In this document: positions 38,548-50,249 of the stretch, piece by piece
How positions within the stretch are numbered: the stretch's first letter is position 1
Layout: each line of letters begins with the position of its first letter
Source: Populus alba
Lineage: Eukaryota > Streptophyta > Magnoliopsida > Malpighiales > Salicaceae
Direction: 5' to 3'
Assembly (NCBI RefSeq): GCF_005239225.2
Contig: NC_133294.1
Span: forward strand, 15,389,631-15,453,630
Length of the DNA stretch: 64,000 nt
Made by a program: the position numbers and the translations under genes
The notes under the pieces: generated by a model
Seen by the model: the letters and a program-made list of their open reading frames with translations, nothing else
Database searches by the model: none
Told to the model about the DNA's origin: nothing

Positions 38548-41098
38548 CTATCCTACTGCTTCGACGTGTTGCCGAGCCAGGTACTTTTCCCGCCGCTCTT
38601 TCTGAAGAATAAATAGTAATGAAGGTGAAGAAATTGTATTATGACATGAAATTCATAAAAACTGAACACTCAGTTAAATCAGAGAGAATATCCATACCCA
38701 TTCATCTATCACGAGACCTTCCCCCACAACACGGGGCCCTGTGTCTGGTGGAGGTTTCTTGCGTGCTTCAAGAGCAGCCTCTGCTTCAGCCAGCTGAAGC
38801 TTCAGTTTCTCCATTGCCTTCAGAGAAACAATCTCATTCTCATTTTTTAGCTTTTTATCGTGCACATAATCAACAACCGAACACAGAAAAACAAAATTTA
38901 CATACAGGACTAGGATGCTCTGCATCTAAAAACACAACCCGCAATACGCGCTCAACTGTTACTTGATCCTTTTGTTCATCAAACTGCAAAAGGCAAGGTC
39001 AATTTGGGTTCAAGAAATGGAAGAGGCATAAAAGAAGTAGAAGCATAAGGAATATTTATGAGCAGTCTCTCGCAGCTCCAGATTTATCGTGTTTAGACGC
39101 GCATAATTTAAATGCAGATAATTCCAATCACAGTTTTCCCTGTCAAACATGACAAGAAACAAACGCCAGCTTTCAGAAAACTTTGGAAAAGATATTGGAA
39201 ACTTGACAACTCGTCCCTTTTTTAAACATTTATGTTTGGAGCTCTTTAAAAATCCTCCAATACATGACAATACTGCACAGCTGTGTAGTTGCAACCCAAC
39301 TACCATAACAAACCTTATAAATAAGGCTCTTGTAGGACCTAGATTGAACATCAAGGTTATTTAAAAATCTTATATTCAATCAAACTAAGCTGCAATATAA
39401 ATAGGCAACAAACAATTATTAAGATGGTTAAAAAATTCAACTCCTCTCTAGTTCACTTGTTAACTAGTGATGCTCATAGGGAAGACTTTTTTTTCAGAAT
39501 TATGTTTCTTAACCTTGCTTGCACTAATTTGGCATCTTCAACTATGAAAATGAAAAACAGACCGTTGCCATTTCTATCTCTAAGCCACTAATTTTATTTC
39601 CATGGATATAATTTTTTTTAAATCATTAAATTATACTCCTATGCCATGGAATAAGAGTTCACTGAAAATCTTTGAATCCCACAACCTCATGAACATTTCT
39701 GAAAACCCATTATATGCCACAAATGCCAATAACCAAAGTTTTTCAGCAGTAAAGATTCCAAAATGGCATGTCTGAACCCTGAAAAGGTTTATCCTAAGGC
39801 ACTACGGCAACAACCAAACATTAACAATTCTCCAACAAAAAAAGCACCGGATTTTTCATTTTATTTCAAACTTCAAAAGTGAAACAAAAACTATTGATGT
39901 GAACAGCTATTCCTCAACACCTAGTATAATACAGAGACAGATGGTGATGTAAAAGGCACAGCTCAACATGACGTACCAGTTCAGGCACATACTCCATTCC
40001 TCCCTTCACTTTCAAACTCACAATCTTGAATTTAACATTGCTCTTTTGGTCCATTTGTTTTGCATTGTTCTCCGGTTGCTCCACAAACTTGAAAACTATC
40101 CATCAAAATATAAAATTCGAATCAACAGAATAAACAACACAATATACAACCAAGAGCTAATAAGCACATCACCCCTTGAGACACAAACAAATGGAATGAT
40201 CATGAGTAAATTACCCGTCGCAATAAGGCTCTCTCCTGGAGCAAGGATACCACCGGGTGGACGCATGTAACAGCTCTTTGGTGCAGTTGTTTGAAACTAT
40301 AACATCACATATAGATATCAGTTAGATAGTTCAACAAGATCGTTATCAATGATCACAAGTCAGAACACTAACAAGCATAAACTCAGGTTATTTTTTAAAA
40401 AAAAAAATCAATAAAAAATTCACATTAAATTTTCTCAAGAACAAAAAAATACACAAAAACAAATTACTACAGGTAGGACACCAGCAGAAAAGATCCCATT
40501 CAGTGTACTGACAAGATATTTAAAATAGACAAAAATTAAAATAACACCTAAAATGCAAACCACCAGGTTAAATTTAATTCGTCTTATTAAATAATGTAAT
40601 TAACCTCTGTGTTATAATTATTAATTGTAGCAAACAATGATACCTTAAAAGCAACATGAGACTTGCTTCTGTTTTTTAACCTTATCGCACTTCTTACTTG
40701 CTTCCCGGGTTCATCTATAATAATAATAACAATAATTAATATTAAAATAAATTAAACAATAATAAATGCCAAAAAAATAGTTGACAAAAGTGAAAGTCAG
40801 CAGGGAGAAGATTAAAACGCAGCGTACAAGGGAAGTAGAGATTATTAGCAGGATCAAGCCGGAGCCTTCGCGGAGCAGGCAAAAGCGATCGCGCAACAGA
40901 GGACACCGTTGTGGACTTCAAACCGCTGCTATTAACCGCCACGTGTCGGACACTGTTGCTGCTGCCCTTATGACTGTGGTTAAGGTTTTGTGTAGAAGGG
41001 GAAGAGGAAGAGTTAGTCGCTGTTTGCCAGAACGGACAGAGCCTAAACAGCTTCATGTTGTGGTCGCCGATAGTTTTATTCCGGTCAGACACCCCCAT
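38548..41098 (-). CDS. VAP4-type vesicle-associated protein (MSP domain), 7 exons
   Basis: Plant VAMP-associated protein of the 4-1/4-2 subgroup. VAPs are endoplasmic-reticulum adaptors that bind FFAT-type motifs of partners through an MSP domain. Exons on the minus strand: 41098-40828, 40714-40644, 40296-40215, 40095-39977, 38983-38906, 38817-38698 and 38601-38548. They total 795 nt, in frame throughout: 264 residues. Residues 1-71 are a Ser-rich leader (MGVSDRNKTIGDHNMKLFR...). The MSP domain starts at LRLDPANNLYFPYEPGKQV and includes VAFKFQTTAPKSCYMRPP (111 onward) with the conserved Lys/Thr surface. A short helical part (MEKLKLQLAEAEAALEARKK) and GEGLVIDEW/KERREKYLARQ close it. No C-terminal membrane anchor is present, unlike VAP27-1, as I recall for this subgroup. 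Every splice site is GT-AG. No lesion was seen. Confidence 0.93.
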
Positions 41099-41109
41099 CT
41101 ATCACCCGA

Positions 41110-41930
41110 AACTCGACGTGGCCGGTAACCAAAAAGACTATCAGTTAGTTATGTAGCTGTTCAGTAAGAGGAAGGCGAGCCTGGAACGAGTTTTAAACAT
41201 GGGTGTCGGATTTGAAATGGTTTTTGTCTAAATTGAGATTTTATATTTTGGTTCTGGAGTCCGTGCTTTGGTGTGGTTGTACGCAAGGGTAGATGTGGGA
41301 TTGAGCAAAGGTAGTGGGGGTATATTAGGTATGAAAAGTAGCGGAGGGTGGTGGTGGAGGGGAGGGGCGTTAATCGAGCTGGTGGTGAGAATTAATGAAG
41401 GGAAAACTAAATTAGGTAAGGTTAATGTTATGGCATTTACGGTTGTCGGCTACGTTTGTTGGCGTGGTGAAATGTTGGTTGGGGATTAGTTGGGCAATTA
41501 ATTAGGTGAATAGTGACATTCTTCCGGTGGGCGTGCTTTTGAATATTTAATGGCTTCCGCAGCTAAGAAGCAGTCGAATGGCTTTGCTCTGTGCTATAAA
41601 TAACACTATCCTGATATGATGAGACTTGTCTAAGTTATCATTAGAGTGAGATTAAAGATTTGTTTACGAGTGTTGTGGGTGATTTGTTGCCTAATACCAT
41701 CTTGCTTTGCCAACCCTCTGTTAAATTATTACATACTTCTGGTGTGTTATATTTTATTAAAAAAATAAAATTCATTGCGATTATTAATTATATAAATACC
41801 TTTCGAAATTATCTCGTTCCCATTGAATTACACCTATGGGAAATTTATGTTTGTCTTCACGTTAAATAAGATTCAACTAGATAAGTTGTTTGGGTGCTGC
41901 TGCAAGCCTTTTAATTGTAAGACAATTAAA
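41110..41930. other. Intergenic upstream of the VAP4 gene; G-rich patch
   Basis: 41.2-41.5 kb is unusually G-rich on the plus strand ('gtggtggtggaggggagggg' near 41350) and is probably promoter or leader DNA. No second gene is supported; the 73-codon frame there is compositionally driven. Confidence 0.4.
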
Positions 41931-41937
41931 AAAAAAA

Positions 41938-42373
41938 GTGTTTTCTAAACATAGAATCAAGAGTTGTTAGCAATAAAAGGTACATAATTTGACTTTTAAA
42001 CAGCAAATAAATAACATGCAAAAAGTATTATTTAAATTACCTTAAATTTTATATAAGAATCAAATTTTAAATAGAAATGGATATCAATCTAACATAAATA
42101 TTGTTTAAGCAATTCAAAACAAAAAGTAACATGATGAACAAAAAAAATATGAAAAAATTTTAAATTTTAAAGTGTTTTCTAAACATACAATTAAGAGTTG
42201 TTAGTAATAAAAGGTATATAATTTGACTTTTAAGCAGCAAATAAATAGCATGCAAAAAAACTTATTTAAATTATTTTAAATTTTATATAAAATCAAATTG
42301 TAAAATATAAAGGGACATCAATCTAATATAGATATTGTTTAAACAATTCAAAACAAAAGGTAATATGATGAAA
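41938..42373 (+). repeat. Direct tandem duplication, unit about 234 bp
   Basis: 41938-42140 and 42172-42373 are near copies, both opening 'gtgttttctaaacata' and running through 'agagttgttag', 'aatttgacttttaa' and 'gcaaataaata' to 'caattcaaaacaaaa'. No coding capacity. Confidence 0.8.
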
Positions 42374-42815
42374 AGAGTATGAAAGCCCAACTTTTAGGTA
42401 AGAAGTAAAGTCCTGGCAATTGTTATCAAGTTAAGAGTAACAAATGCTTGTCAACTCTTTATTACTATAAGGACTTAAATAACTTAGGTATTTAGATATC
42501 CATTTATGTATATGGATCCAATGTATAAAATAAATATGGTATATATATCAAATACTTGTCTTAGAAGATATAATTTTTCCCTAAGAAAAAGCAACTTAAG
42601 AGTACCTAAAGCCTTTAAACATTCCTAGACGAGCATTGGCCAAGTAGTTTCTTCCACCATATTCTACCCACACACATATATAGATAGCAAAAAAACTCCT
42701 AGGTGTAAATCAAAAAACTTAGACACGCATCTAATTAAACAACCCAATAATTATTGTATAAAGTAATAAAAAAATATATCAATAATAAACAAAAATGAAA
42801 TTAAAAAAACTAAGC
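42374..42815. other. Intergenic, AT-rich; nothing recognised
   Basis: No supported feature. Confidence 0.4.
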
Positions 42816-42819
42816 AAAA

Positions 42820-43130
42820 AATAAAAATCAAGATATTTGACATCGCAATACGTGTAATACACATAGTTATGTTTAATGAATTTCTCTATCAAAATAAATT
42901 TTTAATAGAAAAACACATAAAATCTGTAATAGAAACCAATACACATGTAAAATTTATTGAACAATAATTATATATAAAAAAACAATGCAAGGTTACACAT
43001 AACATATAAAATTTATTGAACAATAATTAAAAAAAAAATAATGCAAGGTTGCACATATGAAAATTTTATAAAAAAATCAATATTAAAAAAATCATTTAAT
43101 CCATATAAAATTAAGAAAAAACCATAGATG

Positions 43131-43168
<38 letters not shown>

Positions 43169-43700
43169 TTAAAAATTAAACACACCAAATATCATTGAAA
43201 AACAATCACAATATAATTAAAACATAAACCAAAAATTTATTTGAAAAAATATACATAAAGAATGCATAAAGAAAAATATAAAGAACAAGATATCTAACAT
43301 CATGACATGGTAATTTATCTAGTTATTTTTAATGAATTTCTCTATCAAAAAATAAATTGATAATAAAAAAACATATAAAATTTATAATAGAAACCAACAC
43401 ATACATAAAATTTATTGAACATAATATATATATATATATAAAACAATGCAAGACTGCACATTACACATAAAATTTATTAAATAATAATTAAAAAAATAAT
43501 ATAAAACTGTACATATGAAAAATCTTATAAAAAAATCAATATTAGAAAAACTTTAATCTATATAAGCAAAAAAAAAAAAAAAATAGATGAATCATGTTAA
43601 CCTCTCTAAAAATTAAACACACTCAATGTAATTTAAAAATAATCACAATCTAATTAAAACATAAACAAAAAATTTATTTGAAAAATATATAAAAATAATA
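42820..43700 (+). repeat. Direct tandem duplication, unit about 450 bp
   Basis: Two copies share 'aatgaatttctctatcaaaa' (near 42877 and 43332), 'aatttattgaaca', 'aacaatgcaag', 'cacatatgaaaa' and 'aatttatttgaaaaa'. Within each copy the 'aaaatttattgaacaataat' piece is itself doubled. Copy 1 carries a long (AT)n at 43134-43166. Confidence 0.75.
43134..43166. repeat. (AT)n microsatellite
   Basis: A pure AT dinucleotide run of about 33 bases. Confidence 0.95.
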
Positions 43701-45560
43701 CAGTTCCTTAGCTTTCAATTCAATCCTCCATTCTAAAAAAAATATGCAATTGAAGGCTAATTTGAGCTTAAAAATGCTAAATTAAAAAAATAAAAGTTCG
43801 ATGACCAAAATAAAAATTATCAAAAATTACATTGTTCTAAGCCACTTAAATTGTAAGGAGAGTGCATAATATTTTTTGCTATACTAAAAAGGTTGGTGCC
43901 TTTTAGTTTTATTATAATTCTTACGATGTTCTAGCTAAGTACCAGTAGTGGGTTCAAAATGTTCGATAATTATTTAATATTTATTATTAAATTTAGTTGG
44001 ATGAGTTAATTTTAAAATTTTCTAATTTGATTTGATTTATTATATAGTCTAAATTTAAAATTATATTGGGTGAGAGTTACTACAAATTAATAGAAAAAAC
44101 ATGGATCTTAATTTTTTCAATCATAAAAAATATCCGGAAAAAAGTCCAGTCAGCAACAAGTCTCCTTTTACTATAGGGGACATGTCACCCGCCTAAAAAA
44201 TAAAATAAAAGCGAATGATGCATCATCCTCTTTTGAGGAAAAAAAAAAACCAGGCATGGGCACTCCTGGGCTTTTTCATTAAGGGAAGGTGAGTGGACTT
44301 AGCCCATTCAGTACTAGACTTTTTTGTTTTTGTTGTTTTTATTTTATTTTATTTTTATTATTTTCATTAATTATTTATATTTTAAAATATTAATTTATAC
44401 ACTTTCTCTTATTTCTCAAACAGATTGAATTATTCTATGTTCTTAAGTAGTGATTGATATTTTTATTTCTTTTAGTTACCTATAATATAAAGAGATTGGT
44501 TTGATTTATATTGGATTTTCTTACTATTATATTTGATATGATTTATCTGTATTCGTATGAAGTTTTTATAAAAAAATAAATTATGATAAAGAATTTACTT
44601 ATACTTTATTTCTAAGATGAAAACTAACTTCCCACTTTAATTAGTATTAATAATTTTATTTATTTATATATTTTATAGTTTATTATATAAATTATAAACA
44701 ATATCTTTTTGTTTATCTTGAAAACATGTCCACAACATAATTGTTTTTCATTAAAAATTGATTCGAAATCTTACCCACAGCATAAATCAGATGTTTGCAT
44801 AAATAGTATATTTGCATTTATACATTAAGAAAACAATATTTTTAAAATATATCTATAATATTAATATATTCCTTTATTATATTCAAAATTAACCGACCGC
44901 GGGTTATAAAATTTAGTTTTGATGATTACGTGTGGTGGAATTGGGTATTGGCGATGAAATCCAAGCAAGATTGTATAGAAAATAAAAAACAAACCACATC
45001 GAAGCTTCTAGTGGTTCAATCTTCTCGAGATTATTTTATGCTTCTTTCTTTAAACATTTTTTTCTTAGGCTGTCGTGTGCACCAGTGTTGGAACCGTTTT
45101 TTTTTTTTTTTCCTTTTTTTTCTTTGAACCGAGGAACCATGGTGGAGTGGTGGGAAAAATAACACCAAATCAACAGACCAAGGAGCAGAGCAGTGCTGGT
45201 AATAGCAAATTTTGTTGATGATAATTCTTTATAACAGCGCTTTATTTTTAGTTAACGCTTCGTTTCTGGGCTGGATTCCCAGTTTCCAGTAGCGGGCTTG
45301 ATCGATCGTGTTACCTAGACGTCGAGGTCGGAGTGGTTTTTTCCCTCTCAATTGCATCGAATTTCACAGCAGTGATGGATGGACTCGAGATGAAAATAGT
45401 AAAATACCATCAATGGCGTGGACCTCTCTTGAACATCTTAGTTGCAAGCAATATTACATGGAATACATCAAGGTATTTGAAAACTGAAGATTGAAAATAC
45501 ATCAAGCTATTCTTTCGCAGTAGGAACACTAAGAACTAGAAACTTTATACGAGGGAAAAA
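43701..45560. other. Intergenic and probable 3' flank of the first WIP gene; no gene supported
   Basis: AT-rich to about 44.9 kb, then mixed composition. A poly(T) stretch lies near 45098-45122. No recognisable protein on either strand. Confidence 0.4.
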
Positions 45561-45565
45561 AGGGA

Positions 45566-45826
45566 TCAATTAGGCCCCCAGCAAATCAGGTGTAAGAGCG
45601 CCTCAGCCTTCTCCTCCCTTCTCTTCCTCCTATAGTCGTCAGCGCCACTGTTCATTCCGGTGGCCTTGTGACTATTACCACCAGATGCGGTGCTAATTCT
45701 GCTCATATTTTTGCTGGCGGCGCTGTTAATGTTGCTTGGTGCAGAATCTGCCCCACCAATATTACTCTTCTGCGCCATGGACTTGAATGCCACCTCGAAC
45801 TTGCAGAGTCTTCTATTACCTCCCAT
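45566..45826 (-). CDS. Wound-induced polypeptide family protein (DUF3774), single exon
   Basis: Small plant protein, 86 residues, uninterrupted. The C-terminus RRKREEKAEALLHLICWGPN ends exactly in the CWGPN that closes DUF3774 (WIP) proteins. The basic N-terminus (MGGNRRLCKFEVAFKSMAQ) differs from the SKAWIVAAS start of classic members and suits the shorter subgroup. The middle is Ser/Asn/Ala-rich and looks disordered. Family members are induced by wounding, and some act in immune signalling. A TATA box lies 151 bp above the ATG. A second, more typical member lies 3 kb away on the same strand (48876-49187), so this is a local pair. The family call rests on the C-terminal motif and overall size. 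Confidence 0.82.
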   Translation of the reverse strand: MGGNRRLCKFEVAFKSMAQKSNIGGADSAPSNINSAASKNMSRISTASGGNSHKATGMNSGADDYRRKRREEKAEALLHLICWGPN

Positions 45827-45976
45827 TGCTCCTCTTTAACTCTCTCACTAACTTCTCTGCTAAAAATTTAGAGGTAGTAAAGAGAAGGGCGTGTAGAAGT
45901 GATTCTTAAGGCAGTTGGAGTCTTGATGACTTGGCAGAAAGGTTGCTGGATGCGTTGAAACTCGATAGGCGCGGTG

Positions 45977-45984
45977 TATTTATA
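45977..45984 (-). promoter_or_regulatory. TATA box of the first WIP gene
   Basis: The minus strand reads TATAAATA, a strong TATA box, 151 bases above the ATG at 45826. Confidence 0.65.
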
Positions 45985-46084
45985 CATGCAACGATAAAAG
46001 ATTGGAAAGCAAAAAAACGTTGGGCTTGCTTCCTCGGGATATGGGAAACTGGGTTCTTCTTTTCCTTTCCTTGCCAATAAAATA

Positions 46085-46700
46085 ATAATAAAAAAAAAAA
46101 TTCTTGAAGCTAATGAATACTTCGCATGTCATCATCACCTTAAGATGTGAATTTAAATAGAAAATAAAAATAAAATTTTATTTTTATGAATTTACAAAGG
46201 CTCATGAATTAATAGCACATGGATAGTCGTATTAAGGGAATCTATTCCATTGAAAGAAATTAACGAATTCACAATTGCTGGATGAAAATGTTTGGAAACC
46301 AAGGTTAATTTGTGTTTTTAAAAATTTTATTTTATTTTTTATATTAAAAAAAATTATTTTTTTTATATTTTAAATCGTCACAATTTGATATATTGATTTA
46401 AAAAATAATTTTTTAAAAATAAAAAAAAAATATTATTTTTAATATATTTTAATATAAAACACACTTTAAAAAAATAATCAAAATAAACCTCTCAATCTTT
46501 CCTTTTTTAAAATTTTAAACCACCTTTTGTTATTTGGACGGAAGCTAAAACCACCCAGGGAGGGGGGGGGGGAAGGTGATGATTTCTCCCGCGTTGGAAA
46601 GTGTTGTGGTTTTGAGAAAACTGAGGTTGAACAATGGGCTTTTAAGGATTTTAGCTCCCAGGTTTGTGGGCAGTGGTTTTTTATATTCCAAGGGGTGAGG
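46085..46700. repeat. AT-rich intergenic DNA with MITE-core-like sequence
   Basis: 46366-46460 carries 'atttgatatattgatttaaa' followed by A/T blocks like the core at 55.9 and 63.4 kb. A run of G lies near 46561. No gene. Confidence 0.4.
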
Positions 46701-46705
46701 GTCTA

Positions 46706-46905
46706 GGCTGTGTTTGGGAGCTCGAGCGTGTTTTTTAAAACTTTTGAACTTTTTTACTTTACTTTTTTTAAAAATATATTTTAGATTATTTTAATAATAT
46801 AATGACATTAAAAATAAATTTTAATAAATAAATAAATAAATTATTTTAATAAATTTTCAAATAAAAACCATTTTAAAAAATAATCCAACCAAACACTCCT
46901 AATCG
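46706..46905. mobile_element. Short MITE-like element
   Basis: Starts 'ggctgtgtttgggagct' and ends 'accaaacactcctaat'; the inner halves 'gtgtttgg' and 'ccaaacac' are inverted. The interior has the 'attttaataatataatgac' core. About 200 bp. No target duplication was confirmed. Confidence 0.5.
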
Positions 46906-47237
46906 CCGGCTTTTTAGCTGGATCTCCTGTTTAGGTTATGGCCTGTCTTTTCTTTTCACTTAATTTAATTGAAAGTAAGCACGTGCTAAAGTGACTTTTT
47001 GACAAAGACACCCCCAGCTTGAGCACACGGTTATAATTATATGGTCTGGGCAGTCGGTTTCTAAAATGTCCGAAATGCCCTTGACCAGTAGTTTCACAAT
47101 TAACTTTTACCTCTTTTATAGAAAAGTTAATAACTTTTTATTAAATATTTATACTCTTAAAATAACTAAATTAACAGCACATTAAAACTGAAAACTTAAT
47201 TAAACACTCCTTTTATTTTCTTATATATATCATTGAT
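46906..47237. other. Intergenic; nothing recognised
   Basis: No supported gene or repeat. Confidence 0.4.
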
Positions 47238-48374
47238 TATTTGTCGGAATTTGTAAATTTACTTCATGATTCTCATTTTTATGACAAATTTGTACCTAAC
47301 TTTTAAAAAAAAAAAACTATAATGTCAAAAATTTTCAACCAACAATGAAAATTGCTCGAGATCAAACGTCACCATGACTGAACCTTAACCGAACCTTAAG
47401 GAAAGAGGCTCTTGGTGTGTTTGATTTAAAAAATATATATTTAATTGTGATTTTTTTTAAGTAATATATATTTTATATGAACTGTTATGAGATGGAGATT
47501 CTATGAATAAAAAGAAAGTTATTTTCATATTAATAAAATTAAAGTTTAAAATAAAATTATATATAAGATCTACGTATAAAAAATATAATCTATAGTGTAA
47601 AAAAATATAAGCTATTTAACAAAACAAATATAGACCCTGTAATGGAAAAAGGTCCAACTTGATAGTTTTTTTTTTATTATTATTTCTTATTTCACGAATG
47701 CAACTCAATAACAGAACCCAATAGTGAAATAAATCGCATTTCGCATAAGAAATAGAATACAATAAAGACAGATTTTATTATCATATAATGAGAGATAGAT
47801 AAATTTACTTTATGATTATTTGTCGGAATTTATAAATTTACTTTATGATTCTCATTTTTTGAATTTTTATGATAAATTTGTATCTAACTTTTAAAAAAAA
47901 AAAACCATAATGTCAATTTTTTCAACCAACAATGGAAATTGCTGGAGATCAAACGTCACCATGACCGGACCTCAAGGAAAGAGGCTCTCAGCGTGTTCGA
48001 CACTTTAGTACTTTTTTAGTCATGATTTAAAAAATATATATTTAATTGTGATTTTTTAAAGAAATAAATGTTTATATTATAAGATGGAGATTCTATGACT
48101 AAAAAAAAGTTATTTTAATAATAATAAAATTAAAGTTTGAAATATAATTATATATAAGATCTAGAATAAAAAATATAAGCTATAGTGTATTAACTAAACA
48201 AATATAGACCCTGTAATGGAAAAGGTCCAACTTGATAGCTATATATATATATTTTTTCTTATTTCATGAATGCAGCTCAATAACAAAACCCAATAGTGAA
48301 ATAAATCGCGTTTCGCATAAAAAATAGAATAAAATAAAGACAGATTTTCTTACGATATAATGAGAGATAGATGG
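47238..48374 (+). repeat. Direct tandem duplication, unit about 575 bp
   Basis: 47238-47803 and about 47815-48374 are copies. Shared blocks in order: 'ttatttgtcggaatt', 'gagatcaaacgtcaccatga', 'aaggaaagaggctct', 'tatagaccctgtaatggaaa', 'ggtccaacttgatag', 'cccaatagtgaaataaatcg' and 'ataatgagagatagat'. Copies differ by small indels and scattered changes. It lies between the two WIP genes but contains neither. No coding capacity. Confidence 0.85.
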
Positions 48375-48518
48375 ATATCCGTTTTTATTATATTTATAAA
48401 ATATTTATTAGGTAAAGAAATTACCATATCTATTAAATAATAAAATAATAAATATTTAATTAATATATTTTGAATTAAATCTCGAATTAGATTGGTAATA
48501 TTAATATCATGTTCATTA

Positions 48519-48520
<2 letters not shown>

Positions 48521-48557
<37 letters not shown>
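48521..48557. repeat. (AT)n microsatellite
   Basis: A pure TA run of about 37 bases. Confidence 0.95.
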
Positions 48558-48560
<3 letters not shown>

Positions 48561-48875
48561 AAAATTAAGAACTATATGAGACCTATTCATTTAATTGAAT
48601 CGAATTTTCTTGGTAAGCCAGGGATAGCAGCAGAATATGATCTTCCGTTCGTCTAGCCCCATTGGAATAACAAGACAATGGCAAGAGAGGGAGCTTGAGA
48701 GATGCACTTTAGGGTCTAATAAACAGAGATATAGCAACAATTCATGTCATCATAGATCAATTTCTACTTTACTTGGATCAATCGGTCCCCAAAGACATTA
48801 ATGGTGATTGGCGACCTAGAACTTCATCAAATACTCGTAGCAAAAACATTGGAATGAGCATTACACTTTGAATAC

Positions 48876-49187
48876 CTAAAATCTAGCAGTGCTAGGACCC
48901 CAGCAGCTTAAATTCATGGTTTTCTCCAAGGACGTCTCCCTTCTCTTCATCTTGGCTTTCAGAATCTCATTAGACACTGCTGCTGCTGTTGATGGTGAAG
49001 AACTAGAAGAGGAGGAGGAGGAGGAGGCCAAGATCTTGGATCGAGTAAATGATCTGATATTGTTCTTGGCATGTTGATGCAGTGACCTTAGGGTGTAATT
49101 CCACCTGCAAATACCTTGGTCTTTCAGTGCCTCCACCGCGCCAATACTAGCTGCCACAATCCAGGCTTTGCTCGCTGCAGCACTCAT
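48876..49187 (-). CDS. Wound-induced polypeptide family protein (DUF3774), classic type, single exon
   Basis: 103 residues, uninterrupted. The N-terminus MSAAASKAWIVAASIGAVEA is the hallmark of DUF3774. KDQGICRWNYTLRSLHQHA and NNIRSFTRSK follow, then a run of ten serines (from about residue 56) and a C-terminal NLSCWGPS. The family normally ends at CWGPN. Here the Asn is Ser and five residues (STARF) follow Pro, a small readthrough-like extension. The Ser run is coded by a tcc/tct-rich tract (read as aggagg... on the plus strand, 49003-49030), so its length may vary between alleles. Members are small wound-responsive proteins. The minus-strand TATA-like 'ctatatatc' lies near 49250. Confidence 0.9.
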   Translation of the reverse strand: MSAAASKAWIVAASIGAVEALKDQGICRWNYTLRSLHQHAKNNIRSFTRSKILASSSSSSSSSSPSTAAAVSNEILKAKMKRRETSLEKTMNLSCWGPSTARF

Positions 49188-49249
49188 TTAGGTTTTTGAT
49201 TAGTTACTAGGCTTTGAGGTGGGGTTGTAGCGACGGTGTGCCGGCTGTG

Positions 49250-49257
49250 ATATATAG
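49250..49257 (-). promoter_or_regulatory. TATA box of the second WIP gene
   Basis: The minus strand reads 'ctatatat' 63-70 bases above the ATG, so the leader would be short. Confidence 0.5.
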
Positions 49258-49259
49258 TG

Positions 49260-49908
49260 TGCGAGCGGGGGCATGGTTTTTGACGAAAAACCAGAGGCGG
49301 ACTAAACCAACAGTTGGGAAGACTATCGGACCCATGGTATTCTCTCAGTCCACAGTCAAAACCGGAAGTACATTCCCCATTTCCTTGATTATGTTCTATA
49401 ATATTCTAAAGCTTTTTTATACTTTTTTTCCTTGGAGATTTTTTGTACATGTATTATAATTTAGATTGTGCAAAAAAGCAGGATGGAATTGTTTTAAACA
49501 ATTGAAGATATGTATGATTCATGGGACTTTTCTTTCGTCATCCTGGTTCAATTCTTTTATGTTTAAATATTAAAAGGGAGAAGATGAGAATTCTGCCATT
49601 AGAGAAGAAGGATGCTGACGTTCTCCATATTCATTTAGTATTTAAAATTATGATAATAATAAATATATTATAATAATATTTTTTAAAAAATAATTATATT
49701 TTTTAACATTATTATATGAAAATAATTTTATATTATAAAAAAGTAATTAAAAAATTAAAATTTTATAAAACACTGTTTGAAACACAATTTTAAAAAATAT
49801 ATTTATAAGTTAAATGAACGATCATGTTTTAGATCTTTACATCAATTTGAATTCAAATAAAAAAAATAGAAAGTGATTAATTTATTATTATTTTAAAATT
49901 ATGTTAAT
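49260..49908. other. Upstream region of the second WIP gene; AT-rich to the right
   Basis: No gene recognised; the promoter of the minus-strand WIP gene should extend into it. Confidence 0.4.
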
Positions 49909-49916
49909 ATTATAAT

Positions 49917-50203
49917 CCGTGTTATTAAACCCGGCCCGGCCCGATGGGTCGACCTAATGGTTGGACCGGTTCGGGTTTTATAAAAGACCGGTTGTGGCAA
50001 CAGCCCAGCCAAACTCGGGCGACCTGGTAGGTCGACCCATGACCCGGGTGAACCCGGACAAGACCTGGTTTTTTTTTCTTCAAATGTGGGATTTAAAACC
50101 CATTAGTATATATACTCTATATTCCCAGAAAAAAAGTCATATTTTTTCAATGTGGGATAAAAAACCTTTTAGTTTAAATGCTTCAACTAAAAAGGATAAC
50201 ACC

Positions 50204-50249
<46 letters not shown>

